Positions 1 to 8,571 of a stretch of 64,000 nucleotides of DNA are shown piece after piece. The stretch's first letter is position 1. Each line of letters opens with the position of its first letter. The translations under genes were made by a program, and so were the position numbers. Source of the stretch: Bryobacteraceae bacterium CoA2 C42 (lineage in GTDB: Bacteria; Acidobacteriota; Terriglobia; Bryobacterales; Bryobacteraceae); assembly GCA_019931245.1 (NCBI GenBank), contig JAINDL010000006.1:21299-85298 (forward strand), in the 5' to 3' direction. The notes under the pieces are model-generated. The model did no database searches. It saw only the letters and a list, made by a program, of their open reading frames with translations, and was not told the DNA's origin.

Positions 1-511
1 CGTCGAACTCGCCGCCCCCGCCATGAAACTCACCCTGCTCATCGAAGCGGCCAATGGCTCCGCCATCATCCACCGCATCATCGGCTGGATGCGGCGCCAT
101 ACCCTCGACGAGATCGTCGCGATGCCCGAAATTCAAGCGCTCTTTCAGCCGCTCTACGAACGCCACGTCGCCTCGATCGACCTCATCCGCCAGCGCTCAA
201 CCACCGAAGGCGGCGTCATCTTCTTCGACCTCGTCGGCACCGGCATGGAAGGGTACAACAAGTTCATCCCCTACTATCTGTTTCCGGACAACGTCTACAC
301 CGTCAGCGTCAGCGAACAGCCGTTCCGCACCAAAGTCAGTGTCGGCTCCAGTCCCTGGGCCGGACCACAGGTGCGGCACAACCTCGCCACCATCTGCGAA
401 CGCTACGGCGGCGGCGGCCACCCCAAGGTTGGCGCCATCAGCTTCCCTACCGGCGCCATCGCAGAGGCCCGGCAGGCGGCCCACGAAATCCTCGCCGAAC
501 TGCAGCGCTAG
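1..511 (+). CDS. DHH-family phosphoesterase, C-terminal part (partial at left edge)
   Basis: The reading frame is open from base 2, so this is the end of a longer gene; an internal ATG at 23 is probably not the true start. The visible 162+ residues end in a DHHA1-type domain: RHNLATICERYGGGGHP is the glycine-rich substrate-binding motif of DHH/DHHA1 phosphoesterases (NrnA-like oligoribonucleases, PAP phosphatases, related exopolyphosphatases). The N-terminal DHH catalytic half lies outside the window, so the substrate cannot be decided. It is expected to be a cytoplasmic Mn-dependent phosphodiesterase. Its TAG stop shares the palindrome CTAG with the stop of the convergent neighbour. Confidence 0.75.
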   Translation, partial: VELAAPAMKLTLLIEAANGSAIIHRIIGWMRRHTLDEIVAMPEIQALFQPLYERHVASIDLIRQRSTTEGGVIFFDLVGTGMEGYNKFIPYYLFPDNVYTVSVSEQPFRTKVSVGSSPWAGPQVRHNLATICERYGGGGHPKVGAISFPTGAIAEARQAAHEILAELQR

Positions 512-993
512 CGCTGCGGCATCAGGTACCAGCGGTCTGCGTTGGCATCCTTCGGCGCCGCGGCGGGTGGCGTCGAAGGAGCCGGCGTTCGCGGCGGAGC
601 CAGCGTCAAAATCGCCACGTTGCCCCCGCCCGCATCCGGAACCAACATCCGCTGCCGCACTACCTTACCCCGCAGCAACTGCGGCTCCATGCTCACCGCC
701 CCCCCTCCCGGCGCCACCCCCACCGACTGGTCCTGCTTGTGGACCATCGCCCGCAGAATCGTCTCGGTCAACCCCTGCCGCGCCAGCGAGGCCAGCGCCT
801 CGGCACTCGTGTCAAACCGCGTGTTCTTCTGCTCAATCAACTCCAGCAGAAAACGCTCCCCCAATCCCGCCTCAGCCAGTAAAACAACTCCCTCGTTGGT
901 CAACAGATTCCTGGGCAGCCCCCCAGGCCTCGCCGCCGGATCGGCGGCAAAAGAAACGCTCGTCAATACAAGAACGGAGAGTATCGCTCGCAT
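508..993 (-). CDS. small secreted hypothetical protein
   Basis: The 161-aa product starts with a clear signal peptide (MRAILSVLVLTSVSFAADP), so it is exported. The mature part contains a predicted helical stretch (around residues 30-90) with NEGVVLLAEAGLGERFLLEL, followed by a proline/alanine-rich tail. I do not recognise a named domain. It is convergent with the DHH gene, and the two stop codons overlap by four bases (CTAG). Divergent from the gene starting at 1058, with about 60 bp between. Codon use is like its neighbours. Confidence 0.6.
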   Translation of the reverse strand: MRAILSVLVLTSVSFAADPAARPGGLPRNLLTNEGVVLLAEAGLGERFLLELIEQKNTRFDTSAEALASLARQGLTETILRAMVHKQDQSVGVAPGGGAVSMEPQLLRGKVVRQRMLVPDAGGGNVAILTLAPPRTPAPSTPPAAAPKDANADRWYLMPQR

Positions 994-1057
994 GGAAAAC
1001 GTATCGGCAGATAAATCTTATTCACGAGACTTTTTCGGACGATAAATCCCCTGAGTG

Positions 1058-2059
1058 ATGTGGCGTTCTGTTCTTCCTCGTCCCGGCCTACCGGCCGCCT
1101 TACTGCTGGGCTTGGCCCAACTCGGGGCCATGGATCTTCGGCTGATCAATCCAACCCTCCCCGTGGCCCGCGTCGGCTCCCCTTACCAGCCCGGCCCTCT
1201 GCTGATCGAAAGCAGCGGCCGCTGTCCCGACGGAAACATCGGCATCCGGCTCGTTGACGGAGGTCTGCCCGCCGGTCTCTCCCTCAACGGCGGCGGCTAC
1301 CTGCAGGGAACCCCCAGACAGCCCGGCCGCTACGGATTCACCGTCGAACTTCGCAATGCCTGCTCCCGCGCCCTCGAGCAGCTTGTCCTCGAGGTCGGCG
1401 TCACCCCCATGCTCTGGGTCTCGACGCCCACGCTCACCTTCTCCTGCGAGCGCGGCGGCCGTCCGCCCGAACCGCAGCGCGTCATGGTCTACGGTAACCA
1501 GCCTGGCCTCGCCTATCAGATGTCGGCCGCCGGCGCCCCCTGGCTTGAAGTCCGGCCCCGCCGCGGCATGCTCCCACCACCCGGCTCCGCCCTTGAAAGT
1601 GATGCCGTCGACCTGTTCGTCCACCCGGAAAAGCTCGATAGCGGCGACTATCACACCACCTTATTCACCCACGCCTTCGGCGCTACCGCCGCTGCCTCCA
1701 CCACCGTCCACCTGACCGTCAAACCGGCCGGCACCGGCTGGGATGGCGTCCGCACTATGCCCATGCTCGAACCGCCCGCGTCACCGGCTTCGATCCCCAT
1801 CGTGATCGTGCCTCCGGCCGTCCTGCAGCCCCCCCAACCGCCCGCGCCCAAGCCCACCAGGCGAAAGCCCGTCGCGGCCGCAAAACCCCCGCAACCGAAG
1901 CCAATCCCGGTTCCAATCACCCGCTCCCGCATCGTCCCCGTGCCCAAGGTCACCCTCCCGGAAGCCAGCAAAGGTCCGTCCAAACTACTGGGCGATCCCG
2001 AAATCCTGGAACCCGGCAAGCCAATGCCCTCCCAAAAGAAACCGCCCGCCGAACACTAA
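1058..2059 (+). CDS. secreted Ig-like (He_PIG/BACON-like) protein with proline-rich tail
   Basis: The product has about 333 residues. An N-terminal hydrophobic stretch (LPAALLLGLAQLGAMDL) is a signal peptide. Residues about 25-115 resemble a putative-Ig (He_PIG) domain: GLPAGLSLNGGGYLQGTP is the usual motif. Residues about 120-225 resemble a BACON-type beta-sandwich (WLEVRPRRGMLPPPG, ending in a TVHLTVKP strand). The last 100 residues are proline/lysine-rich and low complexity. It is probably an extracellular binding or adhesion protein. GTG at 1055 immediately precedes ATG 1058; I take the ATG. The 3' end overlaps the remains of a CsgG-like gene on the other strand. Confidence 0.65.
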   Translation: MWRSVLPRPGLPAALLLGLAQLGAMDLRLINPTLPVARVGSPYQPGPLLIESSGRCPDGNIGIRLVDGGLPAGLSLNGGGYLQGTPRQPGRYGFTVELRNACSRALEQLVLEVGVTPMLWVSTPTLTFSCERGGRPPEPQRVMVYGNQPGLAYQMSAAGAPWLEVRPRRGMLPPPGSALESDAVDLFVHPEKLDSGDYHTTLFTHAFGATAAASTTVHLTVKPAGTGWDGVRTMPMLEPPASPASIPIVIVPPAVLQPPQPPAPKPTRRKPVAAAKPPQPKPIPVPITRSRIVPVPKVTLPEASKGPSKLLGDPEILEPGKPMPSQKKPPAEH

Positions 2060-2527
2060 ACCATCCCGCGGCACCGTCAGGCGCGTCTCCACCTTCGCCG
2101 GCAGTTCCGTCTCCGCCAACGCCCGCCGAAAGAGTCTAGTGCAGAAGTCGAGCAGCGCCGCCGCGATCACCTCACCCTCCTTACTGCTGCTCCCTCCGCG
2201 CAGCCAACGCCTGCTCTCGCTCGCTCACCCGGACCCGCCGAACAGTACACCACCCCGAAGCAGTTCGACTGCTGCATCAGCAGCCGCAACTGCGGAATCG
2301 GCGAAGGCAGACCGGAGCGGAATCGAGGCGTAGACGTTCGGGTCTTCCACCAACGCCACCGTCGCCATCGGCGCACCGCAGCGTGGCAACGCCGCGACCG
2401 CTCCCTTGGCTCCGCCGCTGCCCCCGAACCGATCACCATCGACCCACCCTGCTCCGAGCTTCGTCGGGGAGCAGGAAACACCAAGCAAAACAACCAGAAA
2501 AGGAACTTGTCGCATCGCTACTTGCAA
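1985..2527 (-). pseudogene. frameshifted relic of a CsgG-like lipoprotein gene
   Basis: No single frame is intact, but fragments line up in order with the CsgG/curli-assembly-like proteins common in acidobacteria. Frame A gives a lipoprotein-like start (FLVVLLGVSCSP) and CGAPMATVALVEDPNVY, ending at a TGA near 2225. A second frame over the same DNA gives SGLPSPIPQLRLLMQQSNCF. A third gives VSEREQALAARREQQ. Frame A then resumes with LRGGSSSKEGEVIAAALLDF before running into the antisense of the convergent gene. At least three frame changes and loss of the C-terminal half argue for a decayed gene. The family match is from memory of its motifs, not from a search. Confidence 0.6.
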
Positions 2528-2649
2528 CTAAATCTCCACCGCCGCAAAATCCCCCGCAACCCAACCTCCGCCACCCGCGTCTTCCCTGCGTAGGGACCAC
2601 GCTTGACTCCGCCATCCCGTAGGAGCAAGATCGAATCTAGGAGATTCTC

Positions 2650-3681
2650 ATGAAAACGCTACTCTCGCTCGTTTCCATTGGTTCGTTGCTGGCAGCCAGT
2701 GCCGTCGCGCAAATGGCCATTTCCGCGAAATCCGGACTGATCTCCTACATCGAAGGCCGCGTCCTCCTCGGCCAGGAGCAGGTCGTCGTCAAGATGGGCG
2801 GTCGTCTCACCGAAATGAAGCCCGATCAGACCCTGCAGACCGAAGAAGGCCGCGCCGAAATCCTCCTCACCCCGGGCGTCATTCTCCGCCTCGGCGAAAA
2901 CTCCGCGGTAAAGATGATCGCCAACCGCCTCGAAGACACCCGCGTCGAACTCACCGCCGGTTCTGCCGTTGTCGAGGCTACCGAAATCGATAAAGCCCAT
3001 GCCGTCACGCTCCTGGTCGGCCAGGCCGCCGTCGGCCTCCGCAAAATGGCGCTGCTCTCCCTGAACGCGCAGTCCGGCGTCAAAATGTTCAAAGGCGAGG
3101 CTCAGGTCATCGCCGGGGGGGAAGCCCAGATCCTGCGCGAGGGCCGCCAGATCACCGCGGCCGCCCCCTTCGTGGCCACCCGCTTTGACAAGAACGCCAC
3201 CGACCCGCTCTACCGTTGGGCCAGCCGTCGCGGCGAAATCGTCGCCATGGCCAACATCGCCTCGGCGCGCACCCTCGAAACCGGCTTCCGCTCCGGCTCC
3301 GGTCTCGGCTCCGGGTTCCTGCAGGGCAGCTGGATCTACAACCCGTTCTTCGGGATTTTCACCTACCTGCCCGCCTCCGGCATGCTCCGCAGTCCCTTCG
3401 GCTTCTTCTACTACAGCCCCGGCCTCGTGAACCGTTACTACAATCAGGTGCTCCAGGCGGCTCTGCCCGTCCCAGCCCCCGCGATCGGCGGCGCCATGGG
3501 TGGTCCGCGTTTTGACAACAACCTCGGCTATGTCGTCAACAGCCGCGGCGGGATGGCCGCCGGCACCTCGGCCCCCGTCAGCGGCGGCGGCGGTGCTCCG
3601 GCCGCTGCCGCCCCGGCGCCCTCGCGCGGCGACGCCGGCGGCGGGGTACGTGGCGGCGGCGGCGGCGGCAGCGCTCAATAA
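2650..3681 (+). CDS. secreted FecR-domain protein with Gly/Ala-rich tail
   Basis: The 343-aa protein has a signal peptide (MKTLLSLVSIGSLLAASAVAQ). A FecR-like beta domain spans about residues 30-175: it begins with ISYIEGRVLLGQEQV and contains LQTEEGRAEILLTPGVILRLGENS, the usual pattern of acidobacterial FecR proteins. A Tyr/Phe/Gly-rich region follows (SWIYNPFFGIFTYLP) and the last 70 residues are low complexity (Gly/Ala/Pro). These stand-alone FecR proteins are not sigma regulators like E. coli FecR and are probably periplasmic or cell-surface proteins of unknown role. AGGAG about 5-9 bases upstream supports ATG 2650. The 3' end overlaps the convergent peptidase gene by 7 bp. Confidence 0.72.
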   Translation: MKTLLSLVSIGSLLAASAVAQMAISAKSGLISYIEGRVLLGQEQVVVKMGGRLTEMKPDQTLQTEEGRAEILLTPGVILRLGENSAVKMIANRLEDTRVELTAGSAVVEATEIDKAHAVTLLVGQAAVGLRKMALLSLNAQSGVKMFKGEAQVIAGGEAQILREGRQITAAAPFVATRFDKNATDPLYRWASRRGEIVAMANIASARTLETGFRSGSGLGSGFLQGSWIYNPFFGIFTYLPASGMLRSPFGFFYYSPGLVNRYYNQVLQAALPVPAPAIGGAMGGPRFDNNLGYVVNSRGGMAAGTSAPVSGGGGAPAAAAPAPSRGDAGGGVRGGGGGGSAQ

Positions 3682-5810
3682 AGCCGCAGCGTCCGTTCAA
3701 AAAATCGGGTAGTCGTTTCGAGTAAATGGCGTCGTGCGGGTCCCACGACGCCATGACTTTTTTGCTGGTAGAACATCACCTCAAACTGGTGATTCGCTTT
3801 CTGTAGCGCCTCCATCATATGCTGCGCGTTTTGAAACAGCACGTTATCGTCCTGGAAGTTATGAACCAGCAACAGCTGCCCCCGGATCTTGGCCGCATGC
3901 GTCACCGCTGAGCTCTCCCGGTAGCCCTCTTTGTTCTGCTCCGGCAATCCCATGTACCGCTCGGTGTAAATCGTATCGTACAGACGCCAGTCCGTCACCG
4001 GCGCACCCGCAATCCCCGCCGCAAACGCCTCCGGCGCGTTTGCCAGCGCGTAGAGCGTCATGTACCCGCCGTAGGACCACCCGTAAATTCCAATCCGCTT
4101 CTCATCGACGAAGCCCTGCCGTACCAGATACTCCACCCCCGCCAGCTGATCCGCCAACTCCGTCTTGCCAAACTGCCGGTGCAGCGGCGTCTCCCAACCA
4201 TGCCCCCGTCCGCCCGCCCCGCGGTTATCCATCCGCCACACCACAAAGCCCCGCGCCGCCAGCGCCTGCTCCCAGTTCAGGCCCGCCCACGCATCGCGCA
4301 CCGTCTGCGCGTGCGGACCGCCGTAAACCATCACAATCGCCGGATACTTCCGACCCGCCGTAAAGCCGGCCGGCTTAATCACCTGACCATAAAACTCGTG
4401 CCCGTTCGCCCGGAATCGCACCGGCTCCACCGGCAGCATCGCATACTCGCCCAACACCTTCCGGTTCGCCTCCCGCAGCATCGCCACCCGGCTCCCATCC
4501 GCCCGGTGCAGCGTCCGCGCCGCCGGCGTCTGCAGGTTCGAGTGCGTATCGACGAAAAAGGCCGTCCGCGGCGCCATCGCAATCGTGTGCGTACCCCGCT
4601 CCTTTGTCAGCCGCTCCACCTCCCCGCCCGTCAGCGGCACTCGGTACAGATGCCGTTCGAGCGGCGACTCCCGCGTGCCTGTAAAGTACACATACTTGCC
4701 GTCCATGCCCTCCACCCCGGAAACCTCCCAATCCCCGGACGTCAGCTGACGCTCCAGTTGACCGCCCGCCGAGTAAAGATACAGGTGCCGGTACCCGGAC
4801 CGCTCGCTCGCCCACAAAAAACGGCCGTCGGGAAAAAACGACAGCGCATCGTGCAGATTCACCCACGCCGCGTCCTTCTCCTCCAGCACCCGCTCCACCC
4901 GCCCTGTCCCCGCCTCGGCCGTCAACAACTCCAGCCGGTCCTGCACCCGCGACAAACGCTGCACCGCCAGCTTACCGCCCCCGGGCAGCCACTGCACCCG
5001 CGCTATCAGTGTTTCGGTCGTCGGCCCCAGTTCCATCCAACGCGTCCGGCCGCCCCGCGCGGACACAACCCCCAAACGGACGCTGGCGTTCGGCGTCCCG
5101 GCCTTCGGGAACCGCTGCGGCTCAAACACCGCCTGCACCGCGGAACCATCCACATGCGGATGCACCGTCTCCCCCGCGACATCAAACTGCAAAAAAGCAA
5201 CCGATCGCGAATCCGATGACCACCACCACGCCCGCCCCAGATCCAACTCCTCCGGATACACCCAGTCCAGCTTGCCGTTCCACAACGTCTCCGACCCATC
5301 CCGCGTCAGCCGCCGCTCCCGCCGCGCGGCCACCTCCGCCACGTACAGGTCCGGCCCCCGGCGAAACCCCACCGCCCGCCCATCCGGCGACAGATGCGCG
5401 TCCTCTTCGGCCTCCGGCGTCGCCGTCAACTGCGTCCACTGCCGCGATGGCACATCCAGCAGAAACAGGTCCCCGCCCTGCGCAATCAGCAGTCGCCGCG
5501 AATCGGCCGACCACTCCGGCCGCGCCGCCGCTACCCGACGGTTCTGCCAGCCAAACGGCCGCTGTCCCGGTTTCGGTTTCGTCGCCTTCGCCTCAATATC
5601 CGCCAGCGTCGCCAACTCCGTCGTCTGCCCGGTCGCCGCGTCAAGCAGTCGCAGCGCCTTGCCCTCCACCAACAGCAGGCGGTCGCCCTCCGGATTCCAG
5701 ATCGTCGCCGGCAGCGAGTCCGGCCGGTAGGCGAAAACGGCATCCAGCGTCACGGACTTGGGCTGGGCGGCCAGAAGGGAGCAAACGGCGATGCCGGCGA
5801 AAAAACGCAT
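3675..5810 (-). CDS. S9 family prolyl peptidase, DPP-IV-like
   Basis: The 711-aa product has a signal peptide (MRFFAGIAVCSLLAAQP), a beta-propeller of DPPIV_N type (about residues 60-450, with DLYVAEVAARRERRLTRDG and WVYPEELDLGRAWWWSSDSR), and a C-terminal alpha/beta-hydrolase domain. The catalytic triad is visible: Ser about 579 in GWSYGGYM, Asp about 654 in NFQDDNVLFQ, His about 686 in KSHGVVG. EELDL in the propeller corresponds to the Glu pair that anchors the substrate N-terminus in dipeptidyl peptidase IV, so removal of N-terminal X-Pro dipeptides outside the cytoplasm is likely. GAAGG upstream supports the start. It is convergent with the FecR gene. Confidence 0.9.
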   Translation of the reverse strand: MRFFAGIAVCSLLAAQPKSVTLDAVFAYRPDSLPATIWNPEGDRLLLVEGKALRLLDAATGQTTELATLADIEAKATKPKPGQRPFGWQNRRVAAARPEWSADSRRLLIAQGGDLFLLDVPSRQWTQLTATPEAEEDAHLSPDGRAVGFRRGPDLYVAEVAARRERRLTRDGSETLWNGKLDWVYPEELDLGRAWWWSSDSRSVAFLQFDVAGETVHPHVDGSAVQAVFEPQRFPKAGTPNASVRLGVVSARGGRTRWMELGPTTETLIARVQWLPGGGKLAVQRLSRVQDRLELLTAEAGTGRVERVLEEKDAAWVNLHDALSFFPDGRFLWASERSGYRHLYLYSAGGQLERQLTSGDWEVSGVEGMDGKYVYFTGTRESPLERHLYRVPLTGGEVERLTKERGTHTIAMAPRTAFFVDTHSNLQTPAARTLHRADGSRVAMLREANRKVLGEYAMLPVEPVRFRANGHEFYGQVIKPAGFTAGRKYPAIVMVYGGPHAQTVRDAWAGLNWEQALAARGFVVWRMDNRGAGGRGHGWETPLHRQFGKTELADQLAGVEYLVRQGFVDEKRIGIYGWSYGGYMTLYALANAPEAFAAGIAGAPVTDWRLYDTIYTERYMGLPEQNKEGYRESSAVTHAAKIRGQLLLVHNFQDDNVLFQNAQHMMEALQKANHQFEVMFYQQKSHGVVGPARRHLLETTTRFFERTLRLY

Positions 5811-5827
5811 GCCTTCATGATGCCCGA

Positions 5828-7111
5828 TCAGGACCGGCGGCGGCGAATCAACACCCCGTCGTGCTCATAAACGGTCTCGTAAAAGGGATCCTCACGGACG
5901 GCCGTCCGATAGGCCGCCGGATCGAACGGCATCACCAGCAGGTAGTCGATGCCGGCATCGAGCGCCAGACCGGTCGGATCGGGCAGGTCCCGCGGACTCA
6001 CCGCGCGCCGCCACGTCGCCGCATGCAGCAGCGCCCCGTTGGTAGCCAGAAACAGCGCCGCAGGCGGCGTCTTCCCTTCAATCCAGAAGTAGGCCTGATT
6101 CCGAATCGGATACATCGCCCGGTGCCGCTGAACCTCGCCCACCATGGCGGGCAGCGCCGTCAAGCCCGCCAGATACGCCGTACCCAGCAAAATCCGGTCC
6201 AGCGGCAGCGTCGCCAGCCCCGCTATCAGCGCGGGCCCCAGCGTCAGCACGAAAAAGTGCCCAGGAGAAAACTGCACCGCCACAGCATGTGCGGCCGCAA
6301 AACAACCCAACGCCGAAAGCTGCTGCCGGCTGCCCGTTCGCCAAACCGCGGCCCACACCGCCACCAGCAAACCCGTGCGCACATCGAACGCGGCATACTC
6401 CAGCCCGAACCCCGGCGGCCGGCCGGCATACCAATCCCGCAGCGGCGAGACCGTCCCCGCCGCATTGAGCTCCACATATACCCGCCAGGCCAGCGCGGTC
6501 GCCAACAACGCCACCGCGTAGACCGCCGCCTGCCCGTAACGGCGCCGCAGCACCACGTAAACCACCACGCCCCCCAGTCCGGGCAGCAGAGTATCGCTCG
6601 TCAGATAGGACGCCGCACCCGCCAGCGCCCCCAGCAGCGTCGCCGCCCACGAATCCTGTTCCATCACATACACCGTGACGAGGACCAGCACCAGCGCCAG
6701 CAGATCCGGCGCCAAGTTGGCGCCCCCCTGCACAAAAAGCGGAAACGCCCCCAGCGGCAGACACACCAGCGCCGCCGTAAGGGAGTCAAACCGCTGCTGC
6801 CGCCCCCAGAAATAAACCAGCGCCAAGGCGCACGGCGCCAGCAGCCACAGCAGCAGGCTCAACAACATCCGGCTCTGCACAAACGGCGCCAGCAGCGCCG
6901 GAAAGCCCGGCGGAAACCGCGTCAGCATCGGCTCGCCCGGCACGCTCGTCGCCCGGTAGCCCCGCCCCTCGCCCAGCGCCATCGCCGCGTTGTAATAAGT
7001 GCCGTCCTCCTCCCGCGTCCCCAGTTGCGGAAGCTCCCACGCCGCCGCCGCCATCCACATCGAGGGCAGCAGCGCAACCACCAGCAACACCCACACAAGA
7101 AAACGAGACAT
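5828..7111 (-). CDS. polytopic membrane protein, glycosyltransferase-39-like (uncertain)
   Basis: About 427 residues with roughly nine hydrophobic segments (for example FLVWVLLVVALLPSMWMAAA, residues 4-23). The layout (first helix, then a soluble loop with an acidic pair at REEDGTYYNAAMALGEGRGY, then many helices and a soluble C-terminal domain) resembles GT39/ArnT-like or PMT-type membrane glycosyltransferases. I cannot see a decisive motif and call it a hypothetical membrane protein. The open frame continues upstream to 7525 but runs antisense through the next gene; ATG 7111 places the start beside a shared promoter element at 7124-7130. It ends 17 bp before the S9 peptidase start, so the two are probably cotranscribed. 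Confidence 0.6.
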   Translation of the reverse strand: MSRFLVWVLLVVALLPSMWMAAAAWELPQLGTREEDGTYYNAAMALGEGRGYRATSVPGEPMLTRFPPGFPALLAPFVQSRMLLSLLLWLLAPCALALVYFWGRQQRFDSLTAALVCLPLGAFPLFVQGGANLAPDLLALVLVLVTVYVMEQDSWAATLLGALAGAASYLTSDTLLPGLGGVVVYVVLRRRYGQAAVYAVALLATALAWRVYVELNAAGTVSPLRDWYAGRPPGFGLEYAAFDVRTGLLVAVWAAVWRTGSRQQLSALGCFAAAHAVAVQFSPGHFFVLTLGPALIAGLATLPLDRILLGTAYLAGLTALPAMVGEVQRHRAMYPIRNQAYFWIEGKTPPAALFLATNGALLHAATWRRAVSPRDLPDPTGLALDAGIDYLLVMPFDPAAYRTAVREDPFYETVYEHDGVLIRRRRS

Positions 7112-7139
7112 GCAGAGAAGAAATAGAATACCAGTATCC

Positions 7140-8540
7140 ATGCAGATCACTTTTCGCGGCGCCTGCCGCACCGTCACCGGCTCAAGCCACGAACTCCAGC
7201 ACGCCGGCAAACGCATTCTCCTCGACTGCGGCCTGTTCCAGGGACGCCGCGCCGAAGCCAACGAAAAGAACCGCTGGTTCGGCACCCCGCCCAACGAAAT
7301 CGACGCCGTCGTCCTCTCCCACGCCCACATCGACCACAGCGGCAAACTCCCGAAACTCGTCCAACAGGGCTTCCACGGACCCATCTTCACCACCCCCGCC
7401 ACCGTCGACCTCTGCAAGGCCATGCTCGCCGATTCCGCCTTCATCCAGGAAAAAGACGCCGAGTTCCTCAACCGCCGCACCTCCCGCAAACGCCGCCTGC
7501 AGCCCGACTGCCCAGACTGCGACATCGAACCGCTCTACACGATGGTCGACGCCACCACCACCTTCCCCCTGTTCCGCTCTACCGCCCTCCATCAGCGCAC
7601 CGAAGTCGCCGCCGGCTTTCACTACACCGCCTACGAAGCCGGACACATGCTCGGCTCCTCGTTCGTCCTCGTCGAAGCCGGCAACACCCGCCTGCTCTTC
7701 TCCGGCGACATCGGCCGCAGGAATCTACCCATCATCCACGACCCCGAACCCCCGCCTCCCGCCGACTACCTCATCATGGAGAGTACCTACGGCGACCGCC
7801 TCCATCAACCCATGGAACACGCCCAGTTCAAACTGGCCGAAATCATCAACCGCACCGCCCAGCGCGGCGGCAAGATCATCGCCCCCGCCTTCGCCGTCGG
7901 CCGCACACAGCAGTTGGTCATGCTCATCAACCAACTCATGCGCGAACGCAAGATCCCCGAAATCCCGATCTTCGTCGATAGTCCCCTCGCCGTCAACGTC
8001 ACCGACGTCTTCCGCGCCCACACCGAATGTTATGACGCCGAAACCGCCAAGTTCATGGAAGACCACGACGACCCCTTCGGCTTCCACCGCCTCCGCTACA
8101 TCCGCGACGTCGAGGAATCAAAGGCTTTAAACTCCCTCCGCATGCCCTGCCTCATCCTCTCGGCCTCCGGCATGGCCGAAGCCGGCCGCGTCGTCCATCA
8201 CCTCTCCAACAGCGTCGGCGACCCCCGCAACACCGTCCTCATCACCGGCTTCCAGGCGGAAAACTCCCTCGGCCGTAAACTCCTCGACGGCCAGAAAGAC
8301 GTCAACATCCTCGGCGAACCCCACCGCGTCCGCGCCGAAATCTACAAGCTCAACGAACTCAGCGGACACGCCGACCAACGCGAACTGCTCGAGTGGATGG
8401 AGCCCGTCGTCAAAGGACTCAAACACGTCTTCCTCGTCCACGGCGAACCGCTCCAGCAACAGACGCTCGCCACCCTGATCCGCAGCATGTACAACGTCCC
8501 CGTCACCATCCCGCAAACCGGCGAGGTCTTCCCCTGCTAG
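7140..8540 (+). CDS. metallo-beta-lactamase/beta-CASP RNA-processing nuclease
   Basis: The 466-aa protein begins GACRTVTGSSHEL, the start typical of bacterial YSH1/CPSF-like proteins. The zinc motif SHAHIDHSG lies at residues 60-68, with GHMLGSSFV and LLFSGDIGR downstream. The beta-CASP half follows (PAFAVGRTQQLVMLI, SASGMAEAGRVVHH, ELSGHADQRELLEW). Family members are Zn-dependent endo/exoribonucleases in the cytoplasm. ATG 7140 is preferred over the upstream ATG at 6999 because the homologous sequence begins there. A TAGAAT hexamer at 7124-7129 can serve as its -10. It heads a run of + strand genes, but a functional link to the next genes is not evident. Confidence 0.85.
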   Translation: MQITFRGACRTVTGSSHELQHAGKRILLDCGLFQGRRAEANEKNRWFGTPPNEIDAVVLSHAHIDHSGKLPKLVQQGFHGPIFTTPATVDLCKAMLADSAFIQEKDAEFLNRRTSRKRRLQPDCPDCDIEPLYTMVDATTTFPLFRSTALHQRTEVAAGFHYTAYEAGHMLGSSFVLVEAGNTRLLFSGDIGRRNLPIIHDPEPPPPADYLIMESTYGDRLHQPMEHAQFKLAEIINRTAQRGGKIIAPAFAVGRTQQLVMLINQLMRERKIPEIPIFVDSPLAVNVTDVFRAHTECYDAETAKFMEDHDDPFGFHRLRYIRDVEESKALNSLRMPCLILSASGMAEAGRVVHHLSNSVGDPRNTVLITGFQAENSLGRKLLDGQKDVNILGEPHRVRAEIYKLNELSGHADQRELLEWMEPVVKGLKHVFLVHGEPLQQQTLATLIRSMYNVPVTIPQTGEVFPC

Positions 8541-8571
8541 CCGCCCGGTAGTGATAGCATAGGCCCCAGTC

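Noticed and set aside
2225..2227. In-frame TGA in the CsgG-like relic as a possible selenocysteine codon
   Set aside because: The family-like motifs continue in other frames around it, so frameshifts explain the pattern; no stem-loop typical of a SECIS element was seen and the family has no selenocysteine.
4179..7126. Long Arg/Pro/His-rich plus-strand frames opposite the peptidase and membrane genes
   Set aside because: Compositional shadows of GC-rich minus-strand genes without starts, domains or Shine-Dalgarno.
7112..7525. N-terminal extension of the membrane protein ORF
   Set aside because: This part is antisense to the conserved zinc-binding region of the beta-CASP nuclease and lacks membrane segments; a start at 7111 fits the first helix and the shared promoter.
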